From Aristolochia californica (Eukaryota; Streptophyta; Magnoliopsida; Piperales; Aristolochiaceae), in contig JARWKL010000005.1 in NCBI GenBank assembly GCA_029961685.1, positions 20,426,164 to 20,490,163 on the forward strand: a stretch of 64,000 nucleotides of DNA, in the 5' to 3' direction. The notes below the pieces were generated by a model that made no database searches, was not told where the DNA came from, and saw only the letters and a list, made by a program, of their open reading frames with translations. Position numbers and translations under genes: made by a program. Position 1 is the stretch's first letter. Every line of letters begins with the position of its first letter. This document shows, piece after piece, positions 1 to 14,522 of the stretch.

Positions 1-3000
1 TAAGAAAGGGATTTCTTCTACACATGTTTTAAAAATGGATATGCATGCTTGAAACATGTTAAAGATGCAAATGACCTGTGGATCCAAACCTTTTAAAGAG
101 AATAACAAACGCTCATTACACTCTCAAGTGCATGTGCGGTAGGATATTTACCAGTGTCAAACAAGCCATATTTTGCCCATTTACAAAAGCTGACCTAACA
201 ATCACAGATGATTGTAAAGTGATTTATCTTGCGTAACGGGCTATATTTTTGTAAGAAATGACTTATGGGTTGGGAGTCACCACTCTATTAAAAATCTCCT
301 ACCTCCCTTGTTTCCCCACGATTGCAAAACTTAATATATAAAAACTAAAAGGAGTATAAAATATCAAAAAATTACAGACAGACTTTGGAATTATCTCTCT
401 CTAAATTTGTGCATTGTGCATTTCCTTTTAGATGTATACTTTTTTCTTAAATATAAACTTTGAGGTTTCGCTCTCCCTTCATCCGTAAACAAAAAGGGCC
501 AATACATTACACCAAAATGAAAATTTTAGAGTTGATGTATGGAAAAAATTTTAAAACAATTGGAAATGGAAGTAAAGAAAATTTAATCACACACCACAAA
601 TGAACACAAATGTTTTGATATCAGAGTTTGGGAAATTCCAGTAGTTCAACTCTATTAGCTAGGAATTTTTTATGAAAGGGATTTCTTCTACAAATATTTT
701 AAAAATGGATATGCATGCTTGAAAAATGTTGAAGATGAAAATGACCTATGGATCCAAACCTTTTAAAGAGAATAACAAACGCTCATTAAATTCTCAAGTG
801 AACGTGAGGTGGGATATGTACCCGAGTGAAACTAGCCATTATTTTGCCCATTTACAAAATGCTGACCTAACAATCATAGATGATTGTGAGGAGATTTATC
901 ATGCGTAATGGGTTATATTTTTGTAACAAATGACTTATGGATTGGGAGTCAACACTTAATTAAAAATCCCCCACCTCCCCCTTTTCCTGATGATTAAAAA
1001 ACCTAGTATATAAAAACTAACAGGAGTTTACAATCCATAAAAATTATAGACGCTCTTTGGAAATATCTCTCTCAACATTTGTGCATTGTGCATTTCCATT
1101 TTAGATGTATACTTTTTTTTTCAAATCAAAACTTTGAGTTTTCGCTCTCCCTTCATCCCATAAACAAAAAATGCAAAATGATCACAATAAAATGAAAATT
1201 TTAGAGTTTATGTATGGAAAAGATTTAAAACAAGAACAAATGTGAGTAAAAAAATTTATTCACACACCATATATGAACACAAATTTTTTGTTATCCAAGT
1301 TTGTGAAATTCCACAAGTTCAACTCTGTTAGCTAGGAATTTTATAAAAAAAGGATTTCTTCTACACATATTTTAAAAATGGATATGCATGCTTGAAAAAT
1401 GTTAAAGATGCAAATGACCTATGGATCCAAACCTTTTAAAGAGAATAAGAAACACTCAATAAATTCTCAAATGAACGTGCGGTGGGATATTTACCTGAGT
1501 GAAACATGCCATTATTTTGCCCATTTACAAAATGCTGACCTAACAATCATAGATGATTTTAAAGTGATTTATCATGCGTAACGGGCTATATTTTTGAAAA
1601 AAATGACTTATGGATTGGGAGTCAACACTCAGTTAAAAATCCCCCATCTCCCCCTTTTCCCGACGATTGCAAAACCTAATATATAAAAACTAAAAGGAGC
1701 TTAGAATCCCTAAAAATTACAGACACTCTTCGGAAATATATCTCTCAACATTTGTGCACTGTGGATTTCCATTTTAGATGTATACTTTTTTCTCAAATCA
1801 AAACTTTGAGATTTCGCTCTCCCTACATCCTGTAAACAAAAATGGCAAAATGATAACAACAAAATAAAAATTTTAGAGTTTATGTATGGAAAAAATTTAA
1901 AACAATAAAAAATTTAAGTAAAAAAAATTTATTCACATACCACAGGTGAACACAAAGGTTTGTTATCCAAGTTTGGGAAAATCCACTGGTTCATCCCTAA
2001 AAGATTGAAATTTATAAGAAAGGGATTCCTTCTACTAATGTTTTAAAAATGGATATGTATGCTTGAACCAAGTTAAAGAAACAAATGACCTATGGATCCA
2101 AACCTTTTAAGGAGAATAACATATGCTCATTAAATTCTCAAGTGAACGTGCGGTGGGATATTTACCCGACTCAAAAAAGCCTTTATTTTTCCCATATACA
2201 AAAAGTTGACCTAAGAATCATAGATGATTGTAAAGTGATTTATCATGCATAATGGGCTATATTTTTGTAAGAAATGAATTATGGGTTGGGAGTCAAGACT
2301 CAGTTACCTCTCCCTTTTTCCGACGATTGCAAAACCTAATATTTAAAAACTAAAACGAGTTTTCATTCCCAAAAAATTATAGACACTCGTTGGAATTATC
2401 TCGCTCAACATTTGTGCATAGTGCATTTCTATTTAAGATGTATACACTTTTCTTAAATCAAAACTTAGTGTTTTCGCTCTTCCCTCATACCATAACCAAA
2501 AAAGCGACATAGATCACGAAAAAATTAAAATTTTAGAGTTTATGTATGGAAGAAATTTAAAAAAATAAAAAATTTAGGTAAAGAAAATTTATTCACACAC
2601 CACAAATGAGCACAAAATTTTTGTTATCCAAGTTTGGGAAATTCCACTAGTTCAACCCTAATAGCATGGAATTTTATAAGAAAGGGATTTCTTCTACACA
2701 TGTTTTAAAAAGGGATATGCATGCTTGAAACATGTTAAAGATGCAAATGACCGATGGATCCAAATATTTTTAAGGGAATAAAAAACACATTAAATTTTCA
2801 AGTGAACGTGTGGTGGGATATTTACCTGAGTCAAACAAGCCTTTATTTTTCCCATTTAAGAAAACCTGACCTAATAATCATAGATGGAAGTAAAGTGATT
2901 TATCATTTCTAATGGGCTATATTTTTTTTTCAGAAATGACTTATGGATTGGGAATCAACATTCAGTTATAAATCCCCCGCCTCCCCCGCCTCCCCACGAC

Positions 3001-3341
3001 TGCAAAACATAATATATAAAAAATAAAAGGATTTTATAATCCCTCAAAATTATGGACACACTTTGGGATTATCTAACTCTACATTTGTGCATTGTGCATT
3101 TCCATTTAGATCTATACTTTTTTTTTAAATCAAAACTTTTAGTTTTCTCTATCACTTCATCCAGTAAACAAAAAAGGCAAATAGATCACAAAAAAATGAA
3201 AATTTTGGTGTTTATGTATGGAAAAAATTGAAAACAATAATAAATGTTAGTGAAGAAAATTTATTCACAAACGAACACAAAAGTTTTGTTATCCAAGTTT
3301 TGGAAATTCCACTAGTTCAACCCTAATAGCTTTGAATTTTA
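1..3341 (+). repeat. Higher-order repeat unit 1, pentamer a-b-c-d-e
   Basis: Monomers start at 1 (a), 671 (b), 1343 (c), 2015 (d) and 2677 (e). Type a carries GGTAGGATATTTACCAGTGTC. Types b and c carry GAAAAATGTT and GAGTGAAAC, and c ends with CTGGTTCA and AAAGATTGAAA. Type d has CTTGAACCAAG, AACATATGCTC and CGACTCAAA, and loses part of the region before the C/T tract. Type e has AATAAAAAACAC, CCTTTATTTTTCCC and AGATGGAAG. The same order returns in the next two units, so this is a true higher-order repeat. The period is about 3.34 kb. Confidence 0.88.
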
Positions 3342-6300
3342 TATGAAAGGGATTTCTTCTACACATGTTTTAAAAATGGATATGCATGCTTGAAACATGT
3401 TAAAGATGAAAATGACCTTTGGATCCAAACCTTTTAAAGAGAATTACAAACAATAGATAAAATCTCAAGTGAATGTGCGAGAGGATATTGACCTGTGTCA
3501 AACAAGCCATTATTTTTTCCATTTACAAAAAGCTGACCTAACTATCATAGATGATTGTAAAGTGATTTATCTTGCTTAACGGGCTATATTTTTGTAAGAA
3601 ATGACTTATAGGTTGGGAGTCAACACTCTGTTAAAAATCTCCCGCCTCCCCTGTTTCCCGACGATTGCAAAACCGAATTTATAAAAACTAAAAGGAGTTT
3701 ACAATCCCTAAAAATCACAGACACAATTTGGAATTATCTCTCTCTACAATTTTGCATTTTGAACTTCCAATTAGATGTATAATTTTTTCTTAAATATAAA
3801 CTTTGAGTTTTCGCTCTCCTTTCATCCGTAAACAAAAAAGGCCAATACATCACACCAAAATGAAAATTTTAGAGTTTATGTATGTAAAAACATTTAAAAC
3901 AAAATGAAATTTATGTAAAGAAAATTTAATCACACACCACAAATGAACACAAGTTTTTTAATCCAAGTTTGGGAAATTTCACTAGTTCAACTCTATTAGC
4001 TTGGAATTTTTTAAGAAAGGGATTTCTTCTACATATATTTTAAAAATGGATATGCATGCTTGAAAAATGTTAAAGACGAAAATGATCTATGGATCCAATA
4101 CTTTTAAAGAGAATAACAAAACCCTCATTAAATTCTCAAGTGAACGTGTGGTGGTATATGTACCCGAGTGAAACAAGCAAATATTTTGCCCACTGACAAA
4201 ATGCTGACCTAACAATCATAGATGATTGTGAGGTGATTTATCAAGTGTAACGAGCTATATTTTTCTAACAAATGACTTATGGATTGGGAGTCAACACTCT
4301 GTTAAAAATCCCCCACCTCCCCCATTTCGCGAAGATTGCACAACCTAATATATAAATACTAAAAGGAGTTTACAATCCCTAAAATTATAGACGCTCTTTG
4401 GAAATATCTCTCTCAACATTTGTGCATTGCGCATTTCCATTTTAGATGTATACTTTTTTTTCAAATCAAAACTTTGAGTTTTCGCTCTCCCTTCATCCCG
4501 TAAACAAAAAATGCAAAATGATCACAATAAAATGAAAATTTAAGATTTTACGTATGGAAAAGATTTAAAACAAAAAAAATGTGAGTAAGAAAAATTTATT
4601 CACACACCATATATGAACACAAAAGTTTTGTTATCAGAGTTTGGGAAATTCCACTAGTTCAACTCTGTTAGCTTGGAATTTTATAAGAAAGGGATTTCTT
4701 CTACAAATATTTTAAAAATGGATATCCATGCTTGAAAAATGTTAAATAAGAAAATGACCTATGGATCCAAACCTTTTAAAGAGAATAACAAACGCTCATT
4801 AAATTCTCAAATGAACGTGCGGTGGGATATTTACCCGAGTGAAACAAGCCATTATTTTGCCCATTTACAAAATGCTGACCTAACAATCATAGATGACTGT
4901 AAAGTGAGTTATTATACGTAACGGGCTACATTTTTGTAATAAATGAATTATGGATTGGGAGTCAACACTCATTTCAAAATCCCCAACCTCCCTCTTTTCC
5001 CGACGATTGCAAAACCTAATATATAAAAACTAAAAGGAGTTTAGAACCCCTAAAAATTACAGACACTTTTTTGAAATATCTCTCTCAACATTTGTGCATT
5101 GTGCATTTCCATTTTAGATGTATAATTTTTTATCAAATCAAAACTTTGAGTTTTCGCTCTCCCTTCTTCCCGTAAAAAAAAAAAGGCAAAATGATCATAA
5201 CAAAATGAAAATTATAGAGTTTGTGTATGGAAAAAATTTAAAACAATAAAAAATGTAAGTAAAAAAAATTTATTCACACACCACATATGAACACAAAAGT
5301 TTTTTTATCCAAGTTTGGGAAATTCCACTGGTTCAACCCTAAAAGATTGAAATTTATAGGAAAGGGATTTCTTCTACAAATGTTTTAAAAATGGAAATGC
5401 ATGCATGAACCAAGCTAAAGAAAAAAATGACATATGGATCCAAACCTTTTAAAGAGAATAACATATGCTCATTAAATTCTCAAGTGAACGTGCGGTGGGA
5501 TATTTACCCGACTCAAACAAGCCATTATTTTGCCCGTTTACAAAATGCTGACCTAACAATCATAGATTATTGTAAAGTGATTTCTCATGCGTAACGGGCT
5601 ATATTTTTGTAAGAAATGAATAATGGGTTGGGAGTCAAGACTCAGTTACCTCTCCATTTTCCCGAAGATTGCAAAACCAAATATTTAAAAACTAAAAGGA
5701 GTATTCAATCCCAAAAGATACACACTTTGGAATTATCTCTCTCGACATTTGTGCATAGTGCATTTCCATTTAAGTTGTATACTTTTTTCTTAAATCAAAA
5801 CTTTATGTTTTCGCTCTCCCTTCATCCCATAAATAAAAAAGGCCTATACATGACACCAAAATAAAAACTTTTAGAGTTTATGTCAGGAAAAAAATTTTAA
5901 AAAATGGGAATTGTAAGTAAAGAAAATTTAATCACACACCAAAAATGAACACAAACATTTTTTTATCCAAGTTTTGGAAATTCCACTTGTTCAACTCTAT
6001 TAGATTGGAATTTTATAAGAAAGGGATTTCATCGACAAATATTTTAAAAATGCATATGCATGCTTCAAAAATGTTAAATAAGCAAATGACCTATGGATCC
6101 AAACCTTTTAAAGAGAATAACAAACGCTCATTAAATTCTCAACAGAACGTGCGGTGGGATATTTACACGAGTGAAACAAGTCATTATTTTGCCCATTTCC
6201 AAAATGCTGACCTAACAATCATAGATGATTGTAAAGTGAGTTATCATGCGTAACGGGCGATATTTTTGTAACAAATGAATTATGGATTGGGAGTCAACAC

Positions 6301-8005
6301 TCAGTTAAAAATCCCCCACCTCCCCTTTTTCCCGACGATTGCAAAACCTAATATATAAAAACTAAAAGGAGTTTAGAATCCCTAAAAATTACAGACTCTC
6401 TTTGGAAATATCTCGCTCAACATTTGTGCAATGTGCATTTCCATTTTAGATGTATACCTTTTTCTCAAATCAAAACTTGGAGTTTTCGCTCTTCATTCAT
6501 CCCGTAAACAAAAAGGCAAAATGATCACAACAAAACGAAAATTTTAGAGTTTATGTATGGAAAAAATTTAAAACAATAACAAATGTAAGTAAAAAATATT
6601 TATTCACACACGACAAATGAACACAAAAGTTTTATTATCCAAGTTTGGAAAATTCCACTGGTTCAACCCTAAAAGATTGAAATTTATTAGAAAGGGATTT
6701 CTTCTACAAATGTTTTAAAAATTGAAATACATGCTTGAACCAAGCTAAAGATTCATATTACCTATGGATCCAAACCTTTTAAAGAGAATAACATATGCTC
6801 ATTAAATTCTCAAGTGAACGTGCGGTGGGATATTTACCTGAGTCAAACAAGCCATTATTTTGCCCGTTTACAAAATGCTGACCTAACAATCATAGATGAT
6901 TGTAAAGTGATTTCTCATGTGTAACGGGCTATATATTTGTAAGAAATGAATAATGGGTTGGGAGTCAAGACTCGGTTACCTTTCCCTTTTCTCGACGATC
7001 GCAAAACCTAATATTTTAAAACTAAAAGGAGTTTTCAATCCAAAAAAATTATAGACACACTTTGGAATTATCTCTCTCGACATTTGTGCATAGTGCATTT
7101 CCATTTAAGATGTATACCTTTTTCTTAAATCATAACTTTATGTTTTCGCTCTTCCTTCATCCCATAACTAAAAAAAGGCAAATAGATCACAACAAAATTA
7201 AAATTTTAGAGTTTATGTGTGGAAAAAATTTAAAGCAATAACAAATTTAAGTAAAGAAAATTTATTCATATACCAAAAATGAGCACAAATTTTTTCTTAT
7301 CCAAGTTTGGGAAATTCTACTAGTTCAAACCTAAGCTTGGAATTTTATAAGAAAGGGATTTCTTCTACACATGTTTTAAAAATGGATATGCATCCTTGAA
7401 ATATGTTAAGGATGCAAATGACCTATGGATCCAAACAATTTAAAGAGAATAAAAAACACTCATTAAATTTCAAGTGAACATGGAGTGGGATATTTACCTG
7501 AGTCAAACAAGCCTTTATTTTTCCCATTTAAGAAAACCTGACCTAACAATCATAGATGGAAGTAAAGTGATTTATCATTTGTAATGGGCTATATTTTTGT
7601 AAGAAATGACTTATGGATTTGGAATCAACACTCAATTATAAATCCCTCGCCTCCCCCTTTTCCCGATGACTACAAAACATAATATATAAAAAATAAAAGG
7701 GGTTTACAATCCCTAAAAATTATGGACATCTACCTCTACATTTTTGCATTGTGCATTTCTATTTAGATGTATAATTTTTTCTAAAATCAAAACTTTGAGT
7801 TTTCGCTCTCACTTCATCCAGTAAACAAAAAATTCAAATAGATCACAACAAAATGAAAATTTTAGAGTTTATGTATGGAAAAATTTTTAAAAAATAACAA
7901 ATGTAAGTGAAGAAAATTTATTCACACACCACAAACGAACACAAAAGTTTTGTAATCCAAGTTTGGGAAATTCCACTACTGTGACCCTAATAGCTTTGAA
8001 TTTTA
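3342..8005 (+). repeat. Higher-order repeat unit 2, heptamer a-b-c-d-c-d-e
   Basis: Monomers start at 3342 (a), 4012 (b), 4684 (c), 5357 (d), 6016 (c), 6687 (d) and 7348 (e). The two c copies share the unusual AAATGTTAAATAAG. The two d copies share GAACCAAGCTAAAG and ATGAATAATGGGTTGGGAG. The unit is therefore the pentamer of unit 1 with its c-d pair doubled. Confidence 0.88.
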
Positions 8006-11000
8006 TAAGAAAGGGATTTCTTCTACCCATGTTTTAAAAATGAATATGCATGCTTGAAACAGGTTAATGATGCAAATGACCTATGGATCCAATCCTTTTA
8101 AAGAGAATAACAAACGCTCATTAAACTTTCAAGTTAATGTGCGGTAGGGCATTTACCAGTGTCAAACAAGCCATCATTTTGCCCATTTACAAAAAGCTGA
8201 CCTAACAATCATTGATGATTGTAAAGTGATTTAACTTGCGTAATGGGCTATATTTTTGTAAGAAATGACTTATGGGTTGGGAGTCAACACTCTATTAAAA
8301 ATCTCCCGCCTCCCCTGTTTCCCGATGATTGCATACCTTATATATAAAAACTAAAAGGAGTTTACAATCCCTAAAAATTACAGACACACTTTGCAATTAT
8401 CTCTCTCTCTACATTTGTGCATTGTGTATTTCCATTTAGATATATACTTTTTTCTTAAATATAAACTTTAAATGTGTTTTCGCTATCCCTTCATCCGTGA
8501 ACCAAAAAGGCCAATACATCACACCAAAATGAAAATTTTAGAGTTTATGTATGGAAAATTTTTTAAAACAATAGGAAATGTAAGTAAATAAAATTTAATC
8601 ACACACCACAAATGAACACAAAAGTTTTGTTATCCAAGTTTGGGAAATTCCTCTAGTTCTACTCTATTAGCTTAGAATTGTTTAAGAGAGGGATTTCTTC
8701 TACAAATATTTTAAAAATGGATATGCATGCTTGAAAAATGTTAAAGATGCAAATGACCTATGGATCCAAAACTTTTAAAGAGGATAACAAACGCTCATTA
8801 AATTCTCAAGTGAACATGCCGTGGGATATTTACCCGAGTGAAACAAGCCATTATTTTTCTAATTTACAAAATGCTGACCTAACAATCATAGATGATTTTT
8901 AGGTGATTTATCATGCGTAACAGGCTATATTTTTGTAACAAATGACTTATAGATTGGGAGTCAACACTCAGTTAAAAATCCCCCACTTCCCCTTTTTCCT
9001 GGCGATTGCAAAACCTAAAATATAAAAACTAAAAGGAGTTTACAATCCCGAAAAATCATTGACACTCTTTGAAAATATCTCTCTCAACATTTGCGCATTG
9101 TGCAATTCGATTTTAGAAGTATACTTTTTTCTCAAATAAAAACTTTGAGTTTTCGCCCTCCCTTCATCCCGTAAACAAAAAATGCAAAATGATCACAACA
9201 AAATAAAAATTATAAAGTTTATGTATGGAAAAGATTTAAAAAAAATGTAAATAAAAAATTTTATTCACACAGCACATATGAACACAAAAGTTTTGGTATC
9301 CAAGTTTGGGAAATTCCACTAGTTCAACTCTATTAGCATGAAATTTTATAAGGAATGGATTTCTTCTATACATATTTTAAAAATGGACACGCATGCTTGA
9401 AAAATGTTAAAGATGCAAATGACCTGTGGAGCCAAACCTTTTAAAGAGAATAACAAACGCTCATTAAATTCTCAAGTGAACGTGTGGTGAGATATTTACC
9501 CAAGCGAAACAAGCCATTATTTTGCCCATTTAGAAACTGCTGACCTAACAATTACAGATGATTGTATAGTGATTTATCATGCGTAACGGGGTATATTTTT
9601 GTAACAAATGACTTATGGTTTGGGAGTCAACACTCAGTTAAAAATCCCCCACCTCCCCCTTTTCTCGACGATTGGAAAACCTAATATATAAAAACTAAAA
9701 GGAGCTTAGAATCCCAAAAAATTACAGACACTCTTTGGAAATATCTCTCTCAACATTTGTGCATTGTGCATTTCAATTTTAGATATATACCTTTTTCTCA
9801 AATCAAAACTTTGAGTTTTCGCTCTCCTTTCATCCCGTAAACAAAAAAGGCCAAATTATCACAACAAAATGAAAATTTTAGAGTTTATGTAAGGAAAAAA
9901 TTTAAAACAATAACAAATTTAAGTAAAATAAATTTATTCACACACCACGTATGAACACAAAAGTTTTGTTATCCAAGTTTGGGAAATTCCACTGGTTCAA
10001 CCCTAAAAGATTGAAATTTTATAAGAATGGGATTTCTTCTACACATGTTTTAAAAATGGATATGTATGCTTGAAACAAGTTAAAGATTCAAATGAGATAT
10101 GGATCCGAACCTTTTAAAGAGAATAACATATGCTTATTAAATTTTCAAGTAAACGTGTACCCGACTCAAACAAGCCATTATTTAGCCCATTTACAAAAAG
10201 CTGACTTAACAATCATAGATGATTGTAAAGTGATTTATCATGTGTAACAAGCTTTATTTTTGTAAGAAATGACTTATGGGTTGGGTGTCAACACTCAGTT
10301 AAAAATCGTCCGCGCCTCCCTTCTCCCGACTATTGCAAAACCTAATATATAAAAACTAAAAGGAATTTACAATCCCTAAAAATTAAAAACACACTTTGGA
10401 ATTTTCTCTCTCTACATTTGTGCATTGTGCATTTCCATTTAGATGTATACATTTTTCTTAAATATAAACTTCGACTTTACGCTCTCCCTTCATCCCGTAA
10501 ACAAAAAAGACCAATACATCACACCAAAATAAAAATTTTAGAGTTTATGTAAGGAAAAAAATTAAAAATAATAGGAAATGTAAGTAAAGAAACTTTAATC
10601 ACACACCACAAATGAACACAAATGTTTTTTTATCCAAGTTTTGGAAATTTCACTCGTTCAACTCTATTAGCTTGGAACTTTATAAGAAAGAGATTTCTTT
10701 AACAAATATTTTAAAAATGGATATGCATGCATAAAAAATGGTAAAGAATCAAATTACCTATGGATCCAAACCTTTTAAAGAGAATAAAAAACGCTCAATA
10801 AATTCTCAAGTGAACGTGCGGTGGGATATTTACCCGAGTGAAACAAGTCATTATTTTGCCCATTTACAAAATGCTAACCTAAAAATCATAGATGATTGTA
10901 AAGTGATTTATCATGTGTAACAGGCTATATTTTTGTAACAAATGAATTATGGATTGGGAGTCAACACTCAGTTAAAAATACCCCACCTTCCCCTTTTCCC

Positions 11001-12628
11001 GACGATTGCAAAACCTAACATATAAAAACTAAAAGGAGATTAAAATCCCCAAAAATTATAGACAATCTTTGGAAATATCTCTTTCAACATTTGTGCATTG
11101 TGTATTTCCATTTTAGATGTATATTTTTTTCTTAAATCAAAACTCTGAGTTTTCGCTCTCCCTTCATCCGTAAACAAAAAAGGCAAAATGATCACAACAA
11201 AATAATAATTTTAGAGTTTATGTATGGAAAAGATTTAAAACAATAACAAATGTAAGGAAAGAAAATTTATTCACACACCACATATCAACGCAAAATTTTT
11301 GTGATCCAAGTTTGGGAAAGTCCAGTGGTTCAACCCTAAAAGATTGAAATTTCTAAGAAAGGGATTTCTTGTACACATGTTATAAAACGGATATGCATGC
11401 TTGAAACAAGTTAAAGATACAAATGACCTATGGATTCAAAACTTTTAAAGAGAATAACCTATGCTCTCAAGTGAACGTGCGGTGGGATATTTACCTGACT
11501 CAAACGAGCCATTATTTTTCCCATTTACAAAAAGCTGACCTAACAATCATAAATGATTGTAAAGTGATTTATCATGACGTTTTGGAGTCAATACTCAGTT
11601 AAAAATCACCTGCCTCGCCCTTTTTTGGACGATTGCAAATCCTATAAAAACTTAAAGGAGTTTTCAATCCTAAAAAATTATAGACACACTTTGGAATTAT
11701 CTCTCTCGACATTTGTGCATTGTGCATTTTCATTTTAGATGTATATTTTTTTTAAACCAAAACTTTGTGTTATCACTCTTCCTTCATCCCATAACCAAAA
11801 AAGGTAAATAGATCAAGACAAAATTAAAATTTAAGAGTTTATGTATGGAAAAAAATTAAAACAATAAAAAATTTAAGTAAAAAAAAATTAATTCACACAC
11901 CACAAATGAGCACAAATTTTTTGTTATCCAAGTTTGGGAAATTTCACTAATTCAACCCTAAGGTTGGAATTTTATAAGAAAGGGATTTCTTCTACACATG
12001 TTTTAAAAATGGATATGAATACTTGAAACATGTTAAAGATGCAAATGACCTATGGATCCAAACCTTTTAAAGAGAATAAAAAACGCTCATTAAATTTTCA
12101 ATCGAACGTGCGGTGGGATATTTACCTGAGTCAAACAAGCTTTTATTGTTCCCATTTACAAAAACTTGACCTAACAATCATAGATGGATGTAAAGTGATT
12201 TATCATTCGTAACGGGCTATATTTTTGTAAGAAATGACTTATGGATTGGGAGTCAACACTCAGTTATAAATCCCCCACCACCCCCTTTTCCCGACGATTG
12301 CAAAACATAATATATAAAAACTAAAAGGAGTTTAGAATCCCTACACACTTTGGGATTATCTAACTCTACATTTGTGCATTGTGCATTTCCATTTAGATGT
12401 ATACTTTTTTCTTAAGTCAAAACTTTAATTTTTCGCTCTCACTTCTTCCAGTAAACAAAAAAGGCAAATAGATCGCAACAAAATGAAAATTTTAGAGTTT
12501 ATGTATGGAAAAAATTTAAAACAACAACAAATGTAAGTGAAGAAAATTTATTCACAAACGAACACAAAAGTTTTGTTATCCAAGTTTGGGAAATTCCACT
12601 AGTTCAACCCTAATAGCTTTGAATTTTA
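8006..12628 (+). repeat. Higher-order repeat unit 3, heptamer a-b-c-d-c-d-e
   Basis: Monomers start at 8006 (a), 8683 (b), 9349 (c), 10022 (d), 10683 (c), 11354 (d) and 11975 (e). The order matches unit 2, so the doubled c-d pair predates the copying of the heptamer. The second d copy (11354-11974) is shortened to about 621 bp by two small deletions, near 11463 and 11575. Confidence 0.87.
11354..11974 (+). repeat. Shortened type-d monomer (621 bp)
   Basis: Two gaps relative to the other d copies. About 9 bases of the CATTAAATT segment are gone near 11463. About 40 bases are gone near 11575, where TATCATGACG runs straight into TTTTGGAGTC, removing the GCTATATTTTTG element. Confidence 0.8.
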
Positions 12629-13301
12629 TAAGAAAGGAATTTCTTCTACACTTGTTTTAAAAATGGATATGCATGCTTGAAACATGTTAAAGATTCAAAT
12701 GATTTATGGATCCAAACTTTTTAAAGAGAATAATAAACGCTCATTAAACACTCAAGTGAATGTGCGGTAGGATATTTACCAGTGTCAAACAAGCCATTAT
12801 TTTGCCCATTTAAAAAAAGTTGACCTAACAATCATAGATGATTATAAAATGATTTATCATGGGTAACGAACCATTGTTTTTAAGAAATGACTGATGGATT
12901 GGGTGTCAACACTCAGTTAAAAATCCCCCACCTCCCCCTTTTGCCGACAATTGCAAAACCTAATATATAAAATCTAAAAGGAGTTTACAATCCCTATAAA
13001 TTACAAACGCACTTTGGAATTATCTCACTTTACATTTGTGCATTGTGCCTTTCAATTTTAGATAAATAATTTTTTCTTAAATCAAAACTTTGAGTTTTCA
13101 CTCTCCCCTCATCCTATAAAACAAAAAGGCAAAGAGATCACAACAAAATCAAAATTTTAGAGTTTCAGTGTGGAAAAAATTTTAAAACAATAACAAATGT
13201 AAGTAAAGAAAATTTATTCACACACCACAAATGAACTCAAAATTTTTTTTATCCAAGTTTGGGCAATTCAACTTGTTCAACCCTAACTGCTTGGAATTTT
13301 A

Positions 13302-13922
13302 TAAGAAAGGGATTTCTTCTTCACCTGTTTTAAAAATGGATAAGCGTGTTTGAAACATGTTTAAGATGGAAATGACCTATGGATCCAAACCTTTGAAAGA
13401 GAATAACAAACTCTCATTAAATTCTCAGGTGAACGTGAGGTGGGATATTTACCGAGTCAAACTTGTCTTTATTTTGCCCATTTACATAAAGCTGACCTAA
13501 CAATCATTGAAGATTGTCAAGTGATTTATCATGCGTAACTGACTATATTTTTGTGTGAAATGACTTATGGATTTGGTGTCAACACTCAGTTAAAAAACCC
13601 CCGGACCCCCTTTTACTGACGATTGCAAAACCTACTACATAAAAACTAAAACGAGTTTACAATCCCTAAAAATTATAGACACTCTTTGGAATTATCTCTC
13701 TAAATTTTGTGCATTTTGGATTTCCATTTTATATGTATAATTTTTTCTTAAATCAAAACTTTCAGCTTTCGCACTCCCTTCATCGCATAAACAAAAAATT
13801 AAAATAGATCACAACAAAATCTAAGTAAAGAAAATAAAACACACCCCACAAATGAAATACAAAGTTTTGTCATCCAAGTTTGGGAAATTCCACTAGTTCA
13901 ACCCTAATAGCTTGGAATTTTA
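13302..13922 (+). repeat. Shortened monomer (621 bp)
   Basis: About 45 bases are missing near 13820, where ACAACAAAATC joins TAAGTAAAG. This removes the GAAAATTTTAGAGTTTATG element present in almost every other copy. Confidence 0.8.
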
Positions 13923-14522
13923 TAAGAAAGGTATTTCATTTACACATGTTTTAAAAATGGATACACATGCTTGAAACATGTTAAAAATTCAAATGACCTA
14001 TGGATCCAAACCTTTTAAAAAGAATAACAAAAGCTCATTAAATTCTCTAGAGAACTTGCGGTGGGATATTTACCCGAGTCAAACAAGCAATTATTTTGCC
14101 CATTTACAAAAAGCAGACCTAACAATCATTGATGACTGTAAAGTTGTTTATCGTACGTAACGGGCTATATTTTTCTTAGAAATGACTTATGGATTGGGTG
14201 TCAACACTCAGTTAAAAATACCCGACCTCCCTCTTTTTCCCACGATTGCAAAACCTAGTATATAAAAATTAAAAGGAGATAACAATCCCTAAAAATTACA
14301 GAAACTCTTAGGAATTATCTCTCTCTACATTTTTGCATTGTGCATTTCCATTTTAGATGTATACTTTTTTCTTAAATAAAAACTTTGAATTTCTCTCTCC
14401 CTTCATCCAATAAACTAAAATGTCAAATAGATCACAACAAAATGAAAATTTTAGAGTTTATGTATGGAAAAAATTTAAAACAAAAACAAATGTAAGTGAA
14501 GAAAATTTATTCACACACCACA
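13923..14522 (+). repeat. Shortened monomer (600 bp)
   Basis: The 3' end is lost. CACACCACA is followed directly by TATGAAAGGG of the next monomer at 14523, deleting about 75-80 bases that normally include GGGAAATTCCACTAGTTC. Confidence 0.85.
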
